A stretch of DNA of 64,000 nt. It comes from an uncultured Porphyromonadaceae bacterium. GTDB taxonomy: Bacteria > Bacteroidota > Bacteroidia > Bacteroidales > Muribaculaceae. The position numbers were made by a program, and so were the translations under genes. Shown here piece after piece: positions 40,437 to 50,399 of the stretch (positions are counted from its first letter, which is position 1; every line of letters starts with the position of its first letter). The stretch covers positions 31,636 through 95,635 of the forward strand of contig CAMWXJ010000010.1 of the NCBI GenBank assembly GCA_947178215.1, in the 5' to 3' direction. The notes below the pieces were generated by a model. The model did not search any database. It had not been told where the DNA came from and saw only the letters and a program-made list of their open reading frames with translations.

Positions 40437-43424
40437 TTATTTGCTTGACTTGGCTTTGTCGGCCGGTCCGGTCGCGGTGCCGGCGGGAGGGAGCATGAAG
40501 AAGCGGGTGTAGGTGTAGCCGCCGAGGTCGAGGAGCTCGGCATCGGCGCTCATGCGGGCCTGGAAGTCGGCCCAGTTTTTGAGCTCCTGCGGGGTCCAGC
40601 CCGTTTCGGCTATGGCGAGGAGGCGGGGGAGCATGAGGTATTCGAGGTATTCGGGCGAGCTTACATGCTCGCACCAGAATGTGCCCTGAACGCCGTTGAG
40701 CAGGCCGGGCTTACCGGGGGTGGCGGTGGTGAAAGGCACGGTGGTATAGGTGCGGCGCACATCGTCGACGCCGTTGCCTGCGCCCGGGGCTTCGTCGGGA
40801 CCCTGGCGACGGTTGATGTAGTACGGGCCTATCGGGGTGTAGATGGCGTTGAGGTCATTATCGGTGGCCATCTTGACGGCCTGATCGGCGCCTACCCAGC
40901 ACATCACCACGGGGTCGAGCGACTTGACAAGCTCCACGTCGGCTCCGTCGTCGGTCAGGGTCTCGTTCCACACAATCAGCCGGCGTCCCTTGCTCTTGAT
41001 GAAGTCGGCAATCTCGCGGGTGAAGCCAGTCTGGAGCTGGCTGTAACTCTTGTAGCCCTTGCTGTCGTAGAGTTCCTGGCACTCCTTGTTGTTCTCCCAC
41101 GCAGTGGTGGGGCACTCGTCGCCGCCTATGTGGATATATTTCGACGGGAACACCTCCATTACCTCTTCAAGAATATCTTTGGCGAACTGCACAGCTTTGG
41201 GGTCGGCGACGTTGAGCACGTCGCGCGACACGCCTCCGTCGCTCCACACCTCGCGCTTGGCGGCGGGGTCGGTGCTGAACTCGGGGTAGGCGCAGAGAGC
41301 AGCCACGAAGTGACCCGGCATGTCGATTTCGGGAATTACCTCGATATGACGCTTGGCGGCGTAGTCGACTATGTCGCGGAGTTCGTCCTTGGTGTAGAAA
41401 TAGGGGCCGTAAGGCTCGTCGACCCATGTCTGTGTCTTGGCGTGCATGTCGGTGAGGCGCACGCGCGGAGCGGTGGCGCCCACGGTGGTGAGGAGGGGAT
41501 ATTTGTCGACCGGCATACGCCAGCCCTGGTCGTCGGTGAGGTGGAAGTGGAAGCGGTTGAGCTTGTAGTAGCTCATCACGTCGAGTATGCGCTTGATTTC
41601 GTCGGTGGTGAAGAAGTGGCGGCTCACGTCGAGCATGAAGCCGCGGTAGCCGAAGCGGGGTTCGTCGGCGATAGTAAGGCAGGGGAGCTGATAGGTGGCT
41701 CCGGGAGCACCGGTGGTGCCGGCCATGACATTGGCGCCGAGGAGGCGCTTCACGGTCTGCAAGGCGTAGAAGAGTCCGGCGGGCTGCGATGCTGCCACGG
41801 TTATGCCGTCGGCGGTCACTTCAAGCGTGTAGCCCTCGGGGGCGAGGGCGGGGTTGACGGTCACCTGCATCTGTGCCTTGCGGGGGTTGCCTGTGGTTGC
41901 CGCGGCCAGGCCGGTGGAGAGGTTGAGGGCCTTCACGAAATTGCCCACTTCCTCTTTCATGGTCTTGTCGAGGCCTTTGACGCTGATTTTCATTTTGGCG
42001 GGCAGGGTGAAAGTGCCGCTGCCCATTGTGAGCGATGCGGGGCGCGGGATGAGATTGAGGTCGGGTACAGCTATCGCGGAGGCCTCTTCCATACGGCTCT
42101 CCGCGGCGGGGATGGGCGCTGCGGGGAGGTAGTTGTAGCGTCCGCCGGTAATTTTGTCGATAGGCAGACGGTCGTAGACTATGCTGTAAGCCTTGCCGGG
42201 TGCGGTCTCGGCCTCATAGAGGAATCCTATCGCGCCGTCGGCCTGCTGAATCATGGTTGAGTAGGCCGAGTTGCCTTCGCACACGAGATAGCGGCCGTCC
42301 CACTTGGTGAAGTCCTCGGGGCTGTCGTAGTCTTCCGGCTCGACGAGCGCCTTGTAGAGAATGCCCACATGGTCGCGGCCCTTGCTCATAGGCACCGATT
42401 GGAGCGCGAGCATCACCTCGCGGCCGTTGCTGTTGTCGCGTGCCGGCACGATGAGTATCTCGCCGTCGCAGGCGTTGATGCCGCTTTCGATGCCCATGTC
42501 GGTGAGTACGGCTTCGCCCCACGAGCCCTCGGCCTTTTCGGGGTCGGTGTACTTGAATATGTTGAAGTGGCGGTTGCCCCAGCGTCCGCGGCCCGAGAGG
42601 AGCACGGAGCCGTCGGGCAGCTCTTCGGCCTTGGGCTCGTCGCCGTCGACAGGCACGGGAGCCACTTCGGTGCCTCCGAGCACTTTCCAGGAGCGGCCGA
42701 AGTCGTCGCTGTAAAGCACATAGTTGCGGGCGGTGGTCACACGGTCGTTCTGCACCGTGTTCACGGCGTAAAGGCGGTAGTATTTGCCGGTCTTGATTTT
42801 GCGGCTCTGCATGATGCGTCCCGAGCCGATGAACTGTCCGTCAATCTTTCCTTCGGGAATGGTGCCGTCGAAGAGGCCGTAGATTTCCTCCCAGAGCGAG
42901 AAGTCGGGCTTGGTCCAGCTGTCGCCTCCGTCGGTACTCCACCAGCGGGCCGATGGCTGCGGGTTCTCTCGAGTCGACCGCTGGTAGGTCTGGCGTCCGG
43001 CGCATCCCACCATCATGATCTCGCCCGAGGCGTTGTCGGCCACTATGGCGGCGTCGCCAAAGCCGCAGTCGAGATTGGATATGTCGTTGCCCTCGCGGCC
43101 TGACCCCTTGGCTACGGGGTTGCCCTCGGCGTCGAGAAACTGTTGCGGCTTGCTCCATGTGCGTCCGTTGTCGTCGCTGTACGACATTACAAGGTCGATT
43201 CGGCCATAGCCTATGTCGGCTCCGCAGTAACGGTAGTCGGCCACGGCGATGAGGCGTCCGGCATGTGGCCCATAGGCCACCCGGGCAATGGCGGGAATGC
43301 GGTATACCACGTCATTGCCCTTGGTGCCGTCGTAGCGGAATATGACCTGTCCTTCGGGCGTCGCGCTCAGGGCGGCCAGGCAGCTCATTATCATCATGAG
43401 TGCCGATAAGAATAGTTTTTTCAC
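40437..43424 (-). CDS. Sialidase (GH33) - hexosaminidase (GH20) fusion, exported
   Basis: 995 aa with a signal peptide (about 1-20). Residues 25-430 form a sialidase: the RIP motif is in VVYRIPAIARVA (40-51), with Asp boxes SDDNGRTW (83-90), STDGGDSW (163-170) and SDDFGRSW (239-246). A short linker (430-455) leads to a complete GH20 unit: a GH20b domain (455-585), then a TIM barrel from YRGFMLDVSRHFF, with the catalytic pair D769-E770 in IHIGGDECPTTAW. One polypeptide could remove terminal sialic acid and then a newly exposed hexosamine. Both catalytic cores look intact. It is preceded by mscL (91 bp) and followed by the M28 peptidase. Confidence 0.93.
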   Translation of the reverse strand: MKKLFLSALMMIMSCLAALSATPEGQVIFRYDGTKGNDVVYRIPAIARVAYGPHAGRLIAVADYRYCGADIGYGRIDLVMSYSDDNGRTWSKPQQFLDAEGNPVAKGSGREGNDISNLDCGFGDAAIVADNASGEIMMVGCAGRQTYQRSTRENPQPSARWWSTDGGDSWTKPDFSLWEEIYGLFDGTIPEGKIDGQFIGSGRIMQSRKIKTGKYYRLYAVNTVQNDRVTTARNYVLYSDDFGRSWKVLGGTEVAPVPVDGDEPKAEELPDGSVLLSGRGRWGNRHFNIFKYTDPEKAEGSWGEAVLTDMGIESGINACDGEILIVPARDNSNGREVMLALQSVPMSKGRDHVGILYKALVEPEDYDSPEDFTKWDGRYLVCEGNSAYSTMIQQADGAIGFLYEAETAPGKAYSIVYDRLPIDKITGGRYNYLPAAPIPAAESRMEEASAIAVPDLNLIPRPASLTMGSGTFTLPAKMKISVKGLDKTMKEEVGNFVKALNLSTGLAAATTGNPRKAQMQVTVNPALAPEGYTLEVTADGITVAASQPAGLFYALQTVKRLLGANVMAGTTGAPGATYQLPCLTIADEPRFGYRGFMLDVSRHFFTTDEIKRILDVMSYYKLNRFHFHLTDDQGWRMPVDKYPLLTTVGATAPRVRLTDMHAKTQTWVDEPYGPYFYTKDELRDIVDYAAKRHIEVIPEIDMPGHFVAALCAYPEFSTDPAAKREVWSDGGVSRDVLNVADPKAVQFAKDILEEVMEVFPSKYIHIGGDECPTTAWENNKECQELYDSKGYKSYSQLQTGFTREIADFIKSKGRRLIVWNETLTDDGADVELVKSLDPVVMCWVGADQAVKMATDNDLNAIYTPIGPYYINRRQGPDEAPGAGNGVDDVRRTYTTVPFTTATPGKPGLLNGVQGTFWCEHVSSPEYLEYLMLPRLLAIAETGWTPQELKNWADFQARMSADAELLDLGGYTYTRFFMLPPAGTATGPADKAKSSK

Positions 43425-43515
43425 GTCAGATATATAGATTGTATTGATGATTTAAGGTGAAGAGTAGGGGTGTGGGTAGGGCCGGGGAATGTAGGCTGAG
43501 AGCGGCCACACCGAT

Positions 43516-43935
43516 TTACTTGCGCTCTTTGAGCAGGTCGCGTATTTCGGTGAGAAGCTGCTCCTCCTTGGTGGGCTCCGGAGCGGGTGCGGGAGCCTCC
43601 TCTTTTTTCTTGCGGAGCCGGTTCATGAACTTAATCATGATGAAGATGCAGAAAGCCACGATGACAAAGTCGACCACGGTCTGAATCCAGGCGCCGTAGT
43701 TCATGGTCACCTCGGGCTGAATCACTGTCTCACCCTCGGTGATGCCTTTCTGGATGACCCATTTCAGGTCGGTGAAGTCCATGCCGCCGGTGGCAACGCC
43801 CACAAGAGGCATAATGATGTCGTCGACAAGCGATGACACAATCTTGCCGAAAGCAGCGCCGATGATAACACCGACAGCCATGTCGACCACGTTGCCGCGC
43901 ATGGCGAAATCCTTGAACTCTTTAATCAGTGACAT
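43516..43935 (-). CDS. mscL: Large-conductance mechanosensitive channel MscL
   Basis: 139 aa, the usual length. Inner-membrane pentameric channel that opens under osmotic downshock. The N-terminus ([46 protein letters not shown]) contains the amphipathic S1 helix and TM1; TM2 is near 82-105 ([20 protein letters not shown]). The C-terminus is a charged helix with PAPAPEP. A possible -7 box, TACTTTTG, lies at 44000-44007 on the minus strand. Confidence 0.96.
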   Translation of the reverse strand: MSLIKEFKDFAMRGNVVDMAVGVIIGAAFGKIVSSLVDDIIMPLVGVATGGMDFTDLKWVIQKGITEGETVIQPEVTMNYGAWIQTVVDFVIVAFCIFIMIKFMNRLRKKKEEAPAPAPEPTKEEQLLTEIRDLLKERK

Positions 43936-44073
43936 AGTGTAAACAGTCAGTTAAACGGGTTAATCCAGGGCCGTCGCAGGCCCTCTGTGGTTATTTATGC
44001 AAAAGTAGCAAAAAAAACGCGCTACACCATAAAATATGTTTAGATAATGAACCGAAAGTCCGGAATAATTGCT

Positions 44074-44081
44074 TAACTTTG
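44074..44081 (+). promoter_or_regulatory. -7 box of gap
   Basis: TAACTTTG, 104 bp before the gap ATG. No clear -33 box. The implied leader of about 100 nt contains a hairpin, GCGCATC-AA-GATGCGC (44101-44116), framed by CAACA (44096-44100) and TGTTG (44121-44125). Confidence 0.5.
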
Positions 44082-44176
44082 TGTCGCTAATCATGCAACA
44101 GCGCATCAAGATGCGCGGCATGTTGGCTCACGTTTTACGATAACAATCATAACCCCAATAACTTACAACCAACTAA

Positions 44177-45193
<1,017 letters not shown>

Positions 45194-45223
45194 TCACACC
45201 GATTAACCATTACAACCCACTTT

Positions 45224-45253
45224 GGAGGCTGTGCCGGATCCGGCACAGCCTCC
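45224..45253 (+). terminator. Perfect 30-bp palindrome after gap
   Basis: A fully symmetric 15+15 bp palindrome centred on GGATCC (45224-45253), starting 31 bp past the gap stop. It should form a strong hairpin; the following bases (TGTCATTTAT) give only a weak T tract. Confidence 0.65.
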
Positions 45254-45394
45254 TGTCATTTATGGCGGTTGCGACTCCCTCGGCTCCTTAGGATTGTGCG
45301 CCGTCAAGAGCCCCATCGTCAGCGGAGTCTGTGTTGCCGGAGTTGTAAGAGTTGTACGAAATGTTAACGGGCTGTGGCGCCCCCTGCGAAAGCG

Positions 45395-45434
45395 GGCAGC
45401 CGCCGTGTCCGGGGAGGTGGACACGGCGGCTGCC
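45395..45434 (-). terminator. Hairpin after GH92
   Basis: A perfect 16-bp stem, GGCAGCCGCCGTGTCC / GGACACGGCGGCTGCC (45395-45410 with 45419-45434), loop GGGGAGGT. It lies 30 bp past the GH92 stop; no T tract is evident. Confidence 0.6.
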
Positions 45435-45463
45435 GGGTGAATTATCGGTCTGAGACCGGGAAC

Positions 45464-47644
45464 TTATTCTTTGGGGCCCATCGTAAATTCGAGTGTGCCC
45501 CCCTTGATGATGTCGTCGTGGGTGATATACATCTTGTCGTAGTCCTTGCCGTTGAGTTTGACGCCGCGGATATACTTATTGTCCTTGGAGTTGTTGAGAG
45601 CTACTACCTTGAATGTTCCGCCGGGCACCTTAATCTCAGCCTCGTCAAATACGGGCGAGCCGAACCAGAAGCGGCCACTTGCCGGCTCCACCTGATAGAA
45701 GCCGAGCGACGAAAGCACATACCATGCCGACATCTGGCCTGCGTCCTCGTTGCCGATTATGCCGTCTTTTTTGGTGGTGTAGAACTCGTCGGTGACCTTG
45801 CGTACCAGGTCGGCGGCTTTGTCGGGCTCTCCGAGCATGGTGTAGAAATAAATCACGTGGTGAGAGGGCTCGTTGCCGTGGGCATACTGGCCGATAAGGC
45901 CGGAGATGTCGGGTGACACGTCGTCGCCGGTGAGTTGGCTGCTGGTGGTGAAAAGCGTGTCGAGGCGCGCCACAGTGTTCTCTCTGCCGCCGAAGAACTC
46001 AACGAGGCCGTCAAGGTCCTGAGGCACGAGCCAGGTGTACTGCCAGGCATTGCCCTCGCAGTAGTCGTCCATGCGGTGGTTGGTCGAGTTGGGGTCGAAC
46101 GGCGTGCGCCATGAGCCGTCGGTGAGCTTGCCGCGAACAAAGCCGGTCGACTTGTCGAGGTAGTTGCGGTAGGAGTGGCTGCGCTCGGTAAACTTGGCCA
46201 CGTTGGCCGTGTCGCCCATCACGGCGGCGGCGGCGGCGATTGCGGCGTCGGCTATGGCATATTCCATGTCGAAGGCAATCGACTCGTTCATCTTGTCGGA
46301 GGGGATGAAGCCATACTGCTCGCGGTATTTACCGCCGCGTGCGGTGTCGGCCGCGGTGGTGAGCAGAGCCTTGTAGGCGCGCTCCATGTCTACGCCGGGA
46401 GTCTGCTTGACAATGGCGTCGGCCACGGCGATGATGCCGGGGTTGCCTACCATGCAGTTGGTCTCGTTGCCCCAGAGATGCCACACCGGGAGGCGTCCCT
46501 GCTCTTCGGCGATGTTGACCATATTGTTTATCATCTCTGCGTTGCGCTCGGGGTGAAGCAGGGCCATGAGCGGCATCTGAGCGCGGTAGGTGTCCCAGAG
46601 AGAATATACGGTGTATTGGTTCTGCTCCGATTGGTGTATCTTGTCGTCGGCGCCGCGATACTTGCCGTCGACGTCGCTGAATGTGGCGGGCGAAATCATG
46701 GTGTGGTAGAGCGACGTGTAGAATATCTTGCGGGCGTCGTCGTCGGAGGTGGTGAGGGTCACCTTGCCGAGCTCGCTGTTCCATGCGTCGGTAGCGGCCA
46801 GGCGTGTGGCCTCAAAGTCCCAGCCGGGCATCTCCTTGGCCATGTTGGCCTTGGCGCCCTCGATAGATACGGGCGAGAGAGCCACCTTGACGAGAATCTG
46901 CTCGGCGGAGTCGGTGACGAAGTTGGCGCGTCCGAAGAGATTGCCGTCGCCTTTCAGCTCAAACGACTCGAACGGCTTCGAGAACTCGGCGACGAAAAAC
47001 ACCTTCTGGTTGTTGGCCCAGCCCTTGGAGAAACGCTGGCCCACGATGCGGTTGTCGCCCTCCACGGTCATGGCCACGTCGGTGGCCTTGTCCCAGCATC
47101 CGCCGTTCTGGAGGTCGATTACGATAGCGGCTGAATCGCTCTTGGGGAAAGTGTAGCGGTGCAGGCCGGTGCGGTTGGTGGCGGTGAGCTCGGCGTTGAT
47201 GCCGTAGCGGGTGAGTGGCACGGAGTAGTAGCCGGGCACGGATACCTCTTTCGAGCGGTCGGCATACGACCACAGGCCGCTGCCGGGGTTCTCCTCCTGG
47301 CCGCGGGCGTAGGTCACTTCGCCGGTGACGGGCATGAGAGTAACGTCGAAGAGGTCGCCGATGCCGGTGCCGGAGAGGTGGGTGTGAGAGAAGCCGATTA
47401 CTGTTGAATCGCTGTCGTGATAGCCCGAGCACCAGTCCCACGACTGCGGGATGCTTGTCGGGCCGAGCTGTACCATGCCGAAAGGCACGTCGGCGCCCAC
47501 AAACACGTGGCCGTGGAAATCGGTGCCTATCTTGGTGTCGACATAGTCGACATACTGTTCGTCGGACGCCGTCGCATCGTTATTCTGCGTGCAAGCAGCC
47601 AGAAGCAGCGGGGCTCCGAGTAGAGTAAGATGTGATAATTTCAT
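45464..47644 (-). CDS. GH92 alpha-mannosidase lipoprotein
   Basis: 726 aa with a lipoprotein signal (LLGAPLLLAACTQ, Cys at about 18), so probably surface- or periplasm-anchored. Family landmarks are YVDTKIGTDFHGHVFVGADVPFGMVQLGP near the start, GFSHTHLSGTG (about 82), FYTSLYHTMISP, LWDTYRAQMPL, ETNCMVGNPG and HGNEPSHHVIYFY near the end. GH92 enzymes are calcium-dependent exo-alpha-mannosidases acting on high-mannose N-glycans. The linkage preference cannot be read from the sequence. A -7 box lies about 160 bp upstream. Confidence 0.94.
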   Translation of the reverse strand: MKLSHLTLLGAPLLLAACTQNNDATASDEQYVDYVDTKIGTDFHGHVFVGADVPFGMVQLGPTSIPQSWDWCSGYHDSDSTVIGFSHTHLSGTGIGDLFDVTLMPVTGEVTYARGQEENPGSGLWSYADRSKEVSVPGYYSVPLTRYGINAELTATNRTGLHRYTFPKSDSAAIVIDLQNGGCWDKATDVAMTVEGDNRIVGQRFSKGWANNQKVFFVAEFSKPFESFELKGDGNLFGRANFVTDSAEQILVKVALSPVSIEGAKANMAKEMPGWDFEATRLAATDAWNSELGKVTLTTSDDDARKIFYTSLYHTMISPATFSDVDGKYRGADDKIHQSEQNQYTVYSLWDTYRAQMPLMALLHPERNAEMINNMVNIAEEQGRLPVWHLWGNETNCMVGNPGIIAVADAIVKQTPGVDMERAYKALLTTAADTARGGKYREQYGFIPSDKMNESIAFDMEYAIADAAIAAAAAVMGDTANVAKFTERSHSYRNYLDKSTGFVRGKLTDGSWRTPFDPNSTNHRMDDYCEGNAWQYTWLVPQDLDGLVEFFGGRENTVARLDTLFTTSSQLTGDDVSPDISGLIGQYAHGNEPSHHVIYFYTMLGEPDKAADLVRKVTDEFYTTKKDGIIGNEDAGQMSAWYVLSSLGFYQVEPASGRFWFGSPVFDEAEIKVPGGTFKVVALNNSKDNKYIRGVKLNGKDYDKMYITHDDIIKGGTLEFTMGPKE

Positions 47645-47801
47645 TGATTATGTTTGTTGTTTAGATTGAATTTCAGGCTCTTGGCGGCGGGGAACGCCCG
47701 TTGCGGTAATGTGGGAAAACCATTCATCGGGTAGAGATGTGCCGAGTGCTGTATTCCGCGTTCCGCTGAGATATTGATAGTGCTTGATTTAAGGTGCAGT
47801 G

Positions 47802-47809
47802 CAAAGATA
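47802..47809 (-). promoter_or_regulatory. -7 box of GH92
   Basis: TATCTTTG on the minus strand, 158 bp upstream of the GH92 ATG. No clear -33 partner. Confidence 0.4.
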
Positions 47810-47999
47810 ATCAGAATATTTTGAGAAACATAATCATTCGGCAGATTAATCCGCACGCGTCCCCGAAAAGTATGTTGAAGTGGAACTTTATTTGTGTATA
47901 TGATGTGTCAAAGACAGTGTGGATTGTGTGATGGTGAAGTTTTGCCCATAATGACGTAACGAATCTATAATATTTTAATTGCATTTTTAACATAAAATA

Positions 48000-48031
48000 T
48001 TTGGATAGTATGAGCCATGGATTTAAATTTG
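48000..48031 (+). promoter_or_regulatory. Promoter of the hydrolase-like gene
   Basis: TTTG (48000-48003), 20 bp, TAAATTTG (48024-48031). The start near 48037 leaves a leader of about 50 nt. Confidence 0.65.
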
Positions 48032-48088
48032 TAAAAATATCTATTTTGAGTGCATATACGTTATTGATAACCTGTAATCGTCAAATCC

Positions 48089-48874
48089 ATGAGACAAAGT
48101 TTTATATTGTCAGTAATTCTGTTCGCAAGCCTGAGTGTGCTGAGAGCGGAAAATGTTTCGAAGTGTATCATAATAGGCTCTGCCAGGCAGTATGAAGCGG
48201 TCGTTGATTCACTGAGTGCTGCATTTCAACGAGCTGATATTGAGGTGGAAACTTATTGTGTTTCCGCTCGCGGGATTGCATATACCGCCGATTCTTTGTC
48301 GAGGGTCGTAGGAGCTGAGGGCGTGGGTATTGTCGGTTTGGGGCTGACAGGTGGTGTTGTTGCGGCTAATATATGCAAGGCCAATCCGTCAATATCCTGG
48401 CTTGTCATGATTTCGACTCTTGGAGTGAGCGGCAAGCGCTTTGAAGAGAGATTCATGGTTGCCCCCACCTATATCCTGGATGTGCCGGATTCAGTCGTGA
48501 TGGCATCAGGATTGCGCAAGCAACTCCGAGAGCGCAATGCGGAGGAGGGAGATATGATATCTATTGAACTACGCCGTTATAATCCCGAAGAGTTGCTTGG
48601 CTCTATTTGCTGCCCTGTATTTGCATTGACCGGAGTCAATGACGCGCGTCTGGACTGGTATGAAAATTTGTCGGCGATGGAAAGATATATTCCTTACTCA
48701 TATCAAAATAAATTTAAGGCGTATCCGTTTACAGGGTATATGCTTCTTGAAGAGCGGGAGTATGTGCCTGTATGGCTTGGAGATGCAAGTAGGAGTGTTG
48801 TGAAAAATGTGAATTCACAAGCCATAAATGATGTGATTGACTGGATCGACGAGACAACCAATTCCCAGCGGTAA
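48089..48874 (+). CDS. Exported alpha/beta-hydrolase-like protein with atypical nucleophile
   Basis: 261 aa with a signal peptide (about 1-20, ending VLRAE). The layout resembles an alpha/beta hydrolase: a strand plus nucleophile elbow at VGIVGLGLTGGVVAANI (about 90-106) and a late acid-loop region, CPVFALTGVNDARLDWYENL. The elbow reads G-L-T-G-G where active enzymes usually have G-x-S-x-G, so Thr occupies the nucleophile place and activity is uncertain. It is AT-rich compared with its neighbours, monocistronic, with a good promoter and terminator. I cannot name a substrate. Confidence 0.65.
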   Translation: MRQSFILSVILFASLSVLRAENVSKCIIIGSARQYEAVVDSLSAAFQRADIEVETYCVSARGIAYTADSLSRVVGAEGVGIVGLGLTGGVVAANICKANPSISWLVMISTLGVSGKRFEERFMVAPTYILDVPDSVVMASGLRKQLRERNAEEGDMISIELRRYNPEELLGSICCPVFALTGVNDARLDWYENLSAMERYIPYSYQNKFKAYPFTGYMLLEEREYVPVWLGDASRSVVKNVNSQAINDVIDWIDETTNSQR

Positions 48875-48906
48875 TCGACCTCTCGAAACCCTCGTACAGT
48901 AATAAA

Positions 48907-48948
48907 ATGACTCACCCGGCCGCGCATCAGCGCGGCCGGGTGAGTCAT
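48907..48948. terminator. Bidirectional terminator between convergent genes
   Basis: A perfect 19-bp stem (48907-48925 with 48930-48948) around the loop ATCA, between the convergent hydrolase-like gene and miaB. Confidence 0.85.
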
Positions 48949-48954
48949 CAGGTT

Positions 48955-50292
48955 TCAGTCGGTGAAGAGGGTGGCTTGTGTAGCGTCGGTGATAGTAGCG
49001 GTGACTATGGTGCCGGGAGCGCGGTCGGGGGTTCGTGGCATCACTACGGCCTTGTTGGTGTCGGTGCGGCCTATCACCTGCTCGCGCGGATTGCGCTTGG
49101 CTGGCGCCTCGATGAGTATCTCCATCTCGCGGCCTATGTCGGCACGGTTGGAGGCGAGCGAGAGTTCGTTTTGGAGGGCAATCATCTCGTTGAGTCGGCG
49201 TATCTTCTCCTCCTCCTCGATATTGTCGGGCAGGTGTCGTGCAGCGAAAGTGCCGGGGCGCTCCGAGTACTTGAACATGAAAGCGGAGTCGAAGCGGCAC
49301 TCACGCATGAGCGACAGCGACGCCTCGAAGTCGTCGAGGGTCTCTCCGTGGAAGCCGACAAAGAGGTCGGTCGAGAGTCCGCAGCCGGGGATAATCTCGC
49401 GTATGGCTTCCACGCGGTCGAGGTAGTCGGCGCGTGTGTAGCGGCGGTTCATCGCTTTTAGCACCGAGTCGGAGCCGCTCTGCACCGGCAGGTGGATATG
49501 GTTGCAGAGATTAGGGCGCGATGCTATGGCGTGGAGCGTGTCGCGGTTCATGTCGCGCGGGTGTGAGGTGGTGAAGCGCACGCGCATGTCGGGCGCGGCG
49601 TCGGCCACTGCTTTGAGCAGGTCGGCAAACGTCATGGGCGCCTCGTCGCTCGACCCTTCGAAGCGGTAGCTGTCGACGTTCTGCCCCAGAAGCGTCACCT
49701 CGCGGAAACCGCGCGAGCGCAGGTCGGCCAACTCGGCCAGTATGGAGCGTGGCGAGCGTGAGCGTTCGCGGCCTCGGGTGTAGGGCACGATGCAGTAGGA
49801 GCAGAAGTTGTTGCAGCCGCGCATGATTGATACGAATCCTGATATGCGTCGGCCTCCGAGGCGTGCCGGCATCACGTCGGCGTAGGTCTCGGTGGTCGAA
49901 AGCTCGACATTGACGGCCGGCTGTCCTGCCTCTGCGGCGGCGACGAGGGCGGGGAGGTCGAGATATGAGTCGGGACCGGCCACGAGGTCTACTCCGTAGG
50001 TCGTGGCGAGGTCGGCGCCGAGACGTTCAGCCATGCAGCCTACTACGCCGATTATCAGCGGTCGGCGGCGCTTTACGGCGCGCAGCTCGGCTATGCGACC
50101 CATTACGCGGCGCTCGGCAGCGTCGCGTATCGAGCAGGTGTTGAGAATCACGGCGTCGGCGGTGTCGGGGGTGTCGACCACATGGTAGCCGGCCTGTTCG
50201 AGCATAGCTGCGATAACTTCGGAGTCGGCCACATTCATCTGGCAGCCAAACGTCTCAATATATAGCGATTTATCGTAAAAATTGGGGGTCAT
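48955..50292 (-). CDS. miaB: tRNA-i6A37 methylthiotransferase MiaB
   Basis: 445-aa radical-SAM enzyme converting i6A37 to ms2i6A37 in tRNAs. The N-terminal [4Fe-4S] cysteines are C17, C53 and C86 (ETFGCQMN, LNTCSIRD, VVGCMAE). The radical-SAM cluster is C160, C164 and C167 in RGCNNFCSYCIVPYTRGRERSR. A C-terminal TRAM domain is present. The promoter is shared face to face with the CoA-transferase gene. Confidence 0.97.
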   Translation of the reverse strand: MTPNFYDKSLYIETFGCQMNVADSEVIAAMLEQAGYHVVDTPDTADAVILNTCSIRDAAERRVMGRIAELRAVKRRRPLIIGVVGCMAERLGADLATTYGVDLVAGPDSYLDLPALVAAAEAGQPAVNVELSTTETYADVMPARLGGRRISGFVSIMRGCNNFCSYCIVPYTRGRERSRSPRSILAELADLRSRGFREVTLLGQNVDSYRFEGSSDEAPMTFADLLKAVADAAPDMRVRFTTSHPRDMNRDTLHAIASRPNLCNHIHLPVQSGSDSVLKAMNRRYTRADYLDRVEAIREIIPGCGLSTDLFVGFHGETLDDFEASLSLMRECRFDSAFMFKYSERPGTFAARHLPDNIEEEEKIRRLNEMIALQNELSLASNRADIGREMEILIEAPAKRNPREQVIGRTDTNKAVVMPRTPDRAPGTIVTATITDATQATLFTD

Positions 50293-50347
50293 TGCACAAT
50301 AGTTGTAGATTAGCGCAACAAAAAGCGGTCAATCTCTAAAATAATAA

Positions 50348-50367
50348 GTAACTTTGCGCAAAGTTAC
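50348..50367. promoter_or_regulatory. 20-bp palindrome with two opposed -7 boxes (miaB / CoA-transferase)
   Basis: GTAACTTTGCGCAAAGTTAC is a perfect palindrome. Its plus strand holds TAACTTTG (50349-50356) pointing at the gene at 50400; its minus strand holds TAACTTTG (50359-50366) pointing at miaB. Neither has a clear -33 box, so function is inferred. Confidence 0.5.
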
Positions 50368-50399
50368 AAAAAACAAATCAAACTCCCCCCTTACCTATC

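Larger units (their letters stand above)
47645..48088. other. Divergent AT-rich intergenic region GH92 / hydrolase-like gene
   Basis: 444 bp, much more AT-rich than the surroundings. It contains a leftward -7 box (47802-47809) for GH92 and a well-formed rightward promoter (48000-48031). No other feature is seen. Confidence 0.6.

Noticed and set aside
40665..42260. 531-codon ORF antisense to the sialidase-hexosaminidase
   Set aside because: Gly/Val/His-rich shadow with no domain; the opposite strand holds the GH20 catalytic core.
46175..47134. 319-codon ORF antisense to GH92
   Set aside because: Shadow of GH92; composition typical of reverse-complement reading.
48001..48195. 64-codon ORF overlapping the start of the hydrolase-like gene
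   Set aside because: It begins upstream of the predicted transcription start and has no signal or motif; the 48089 frame has a signal peptide.
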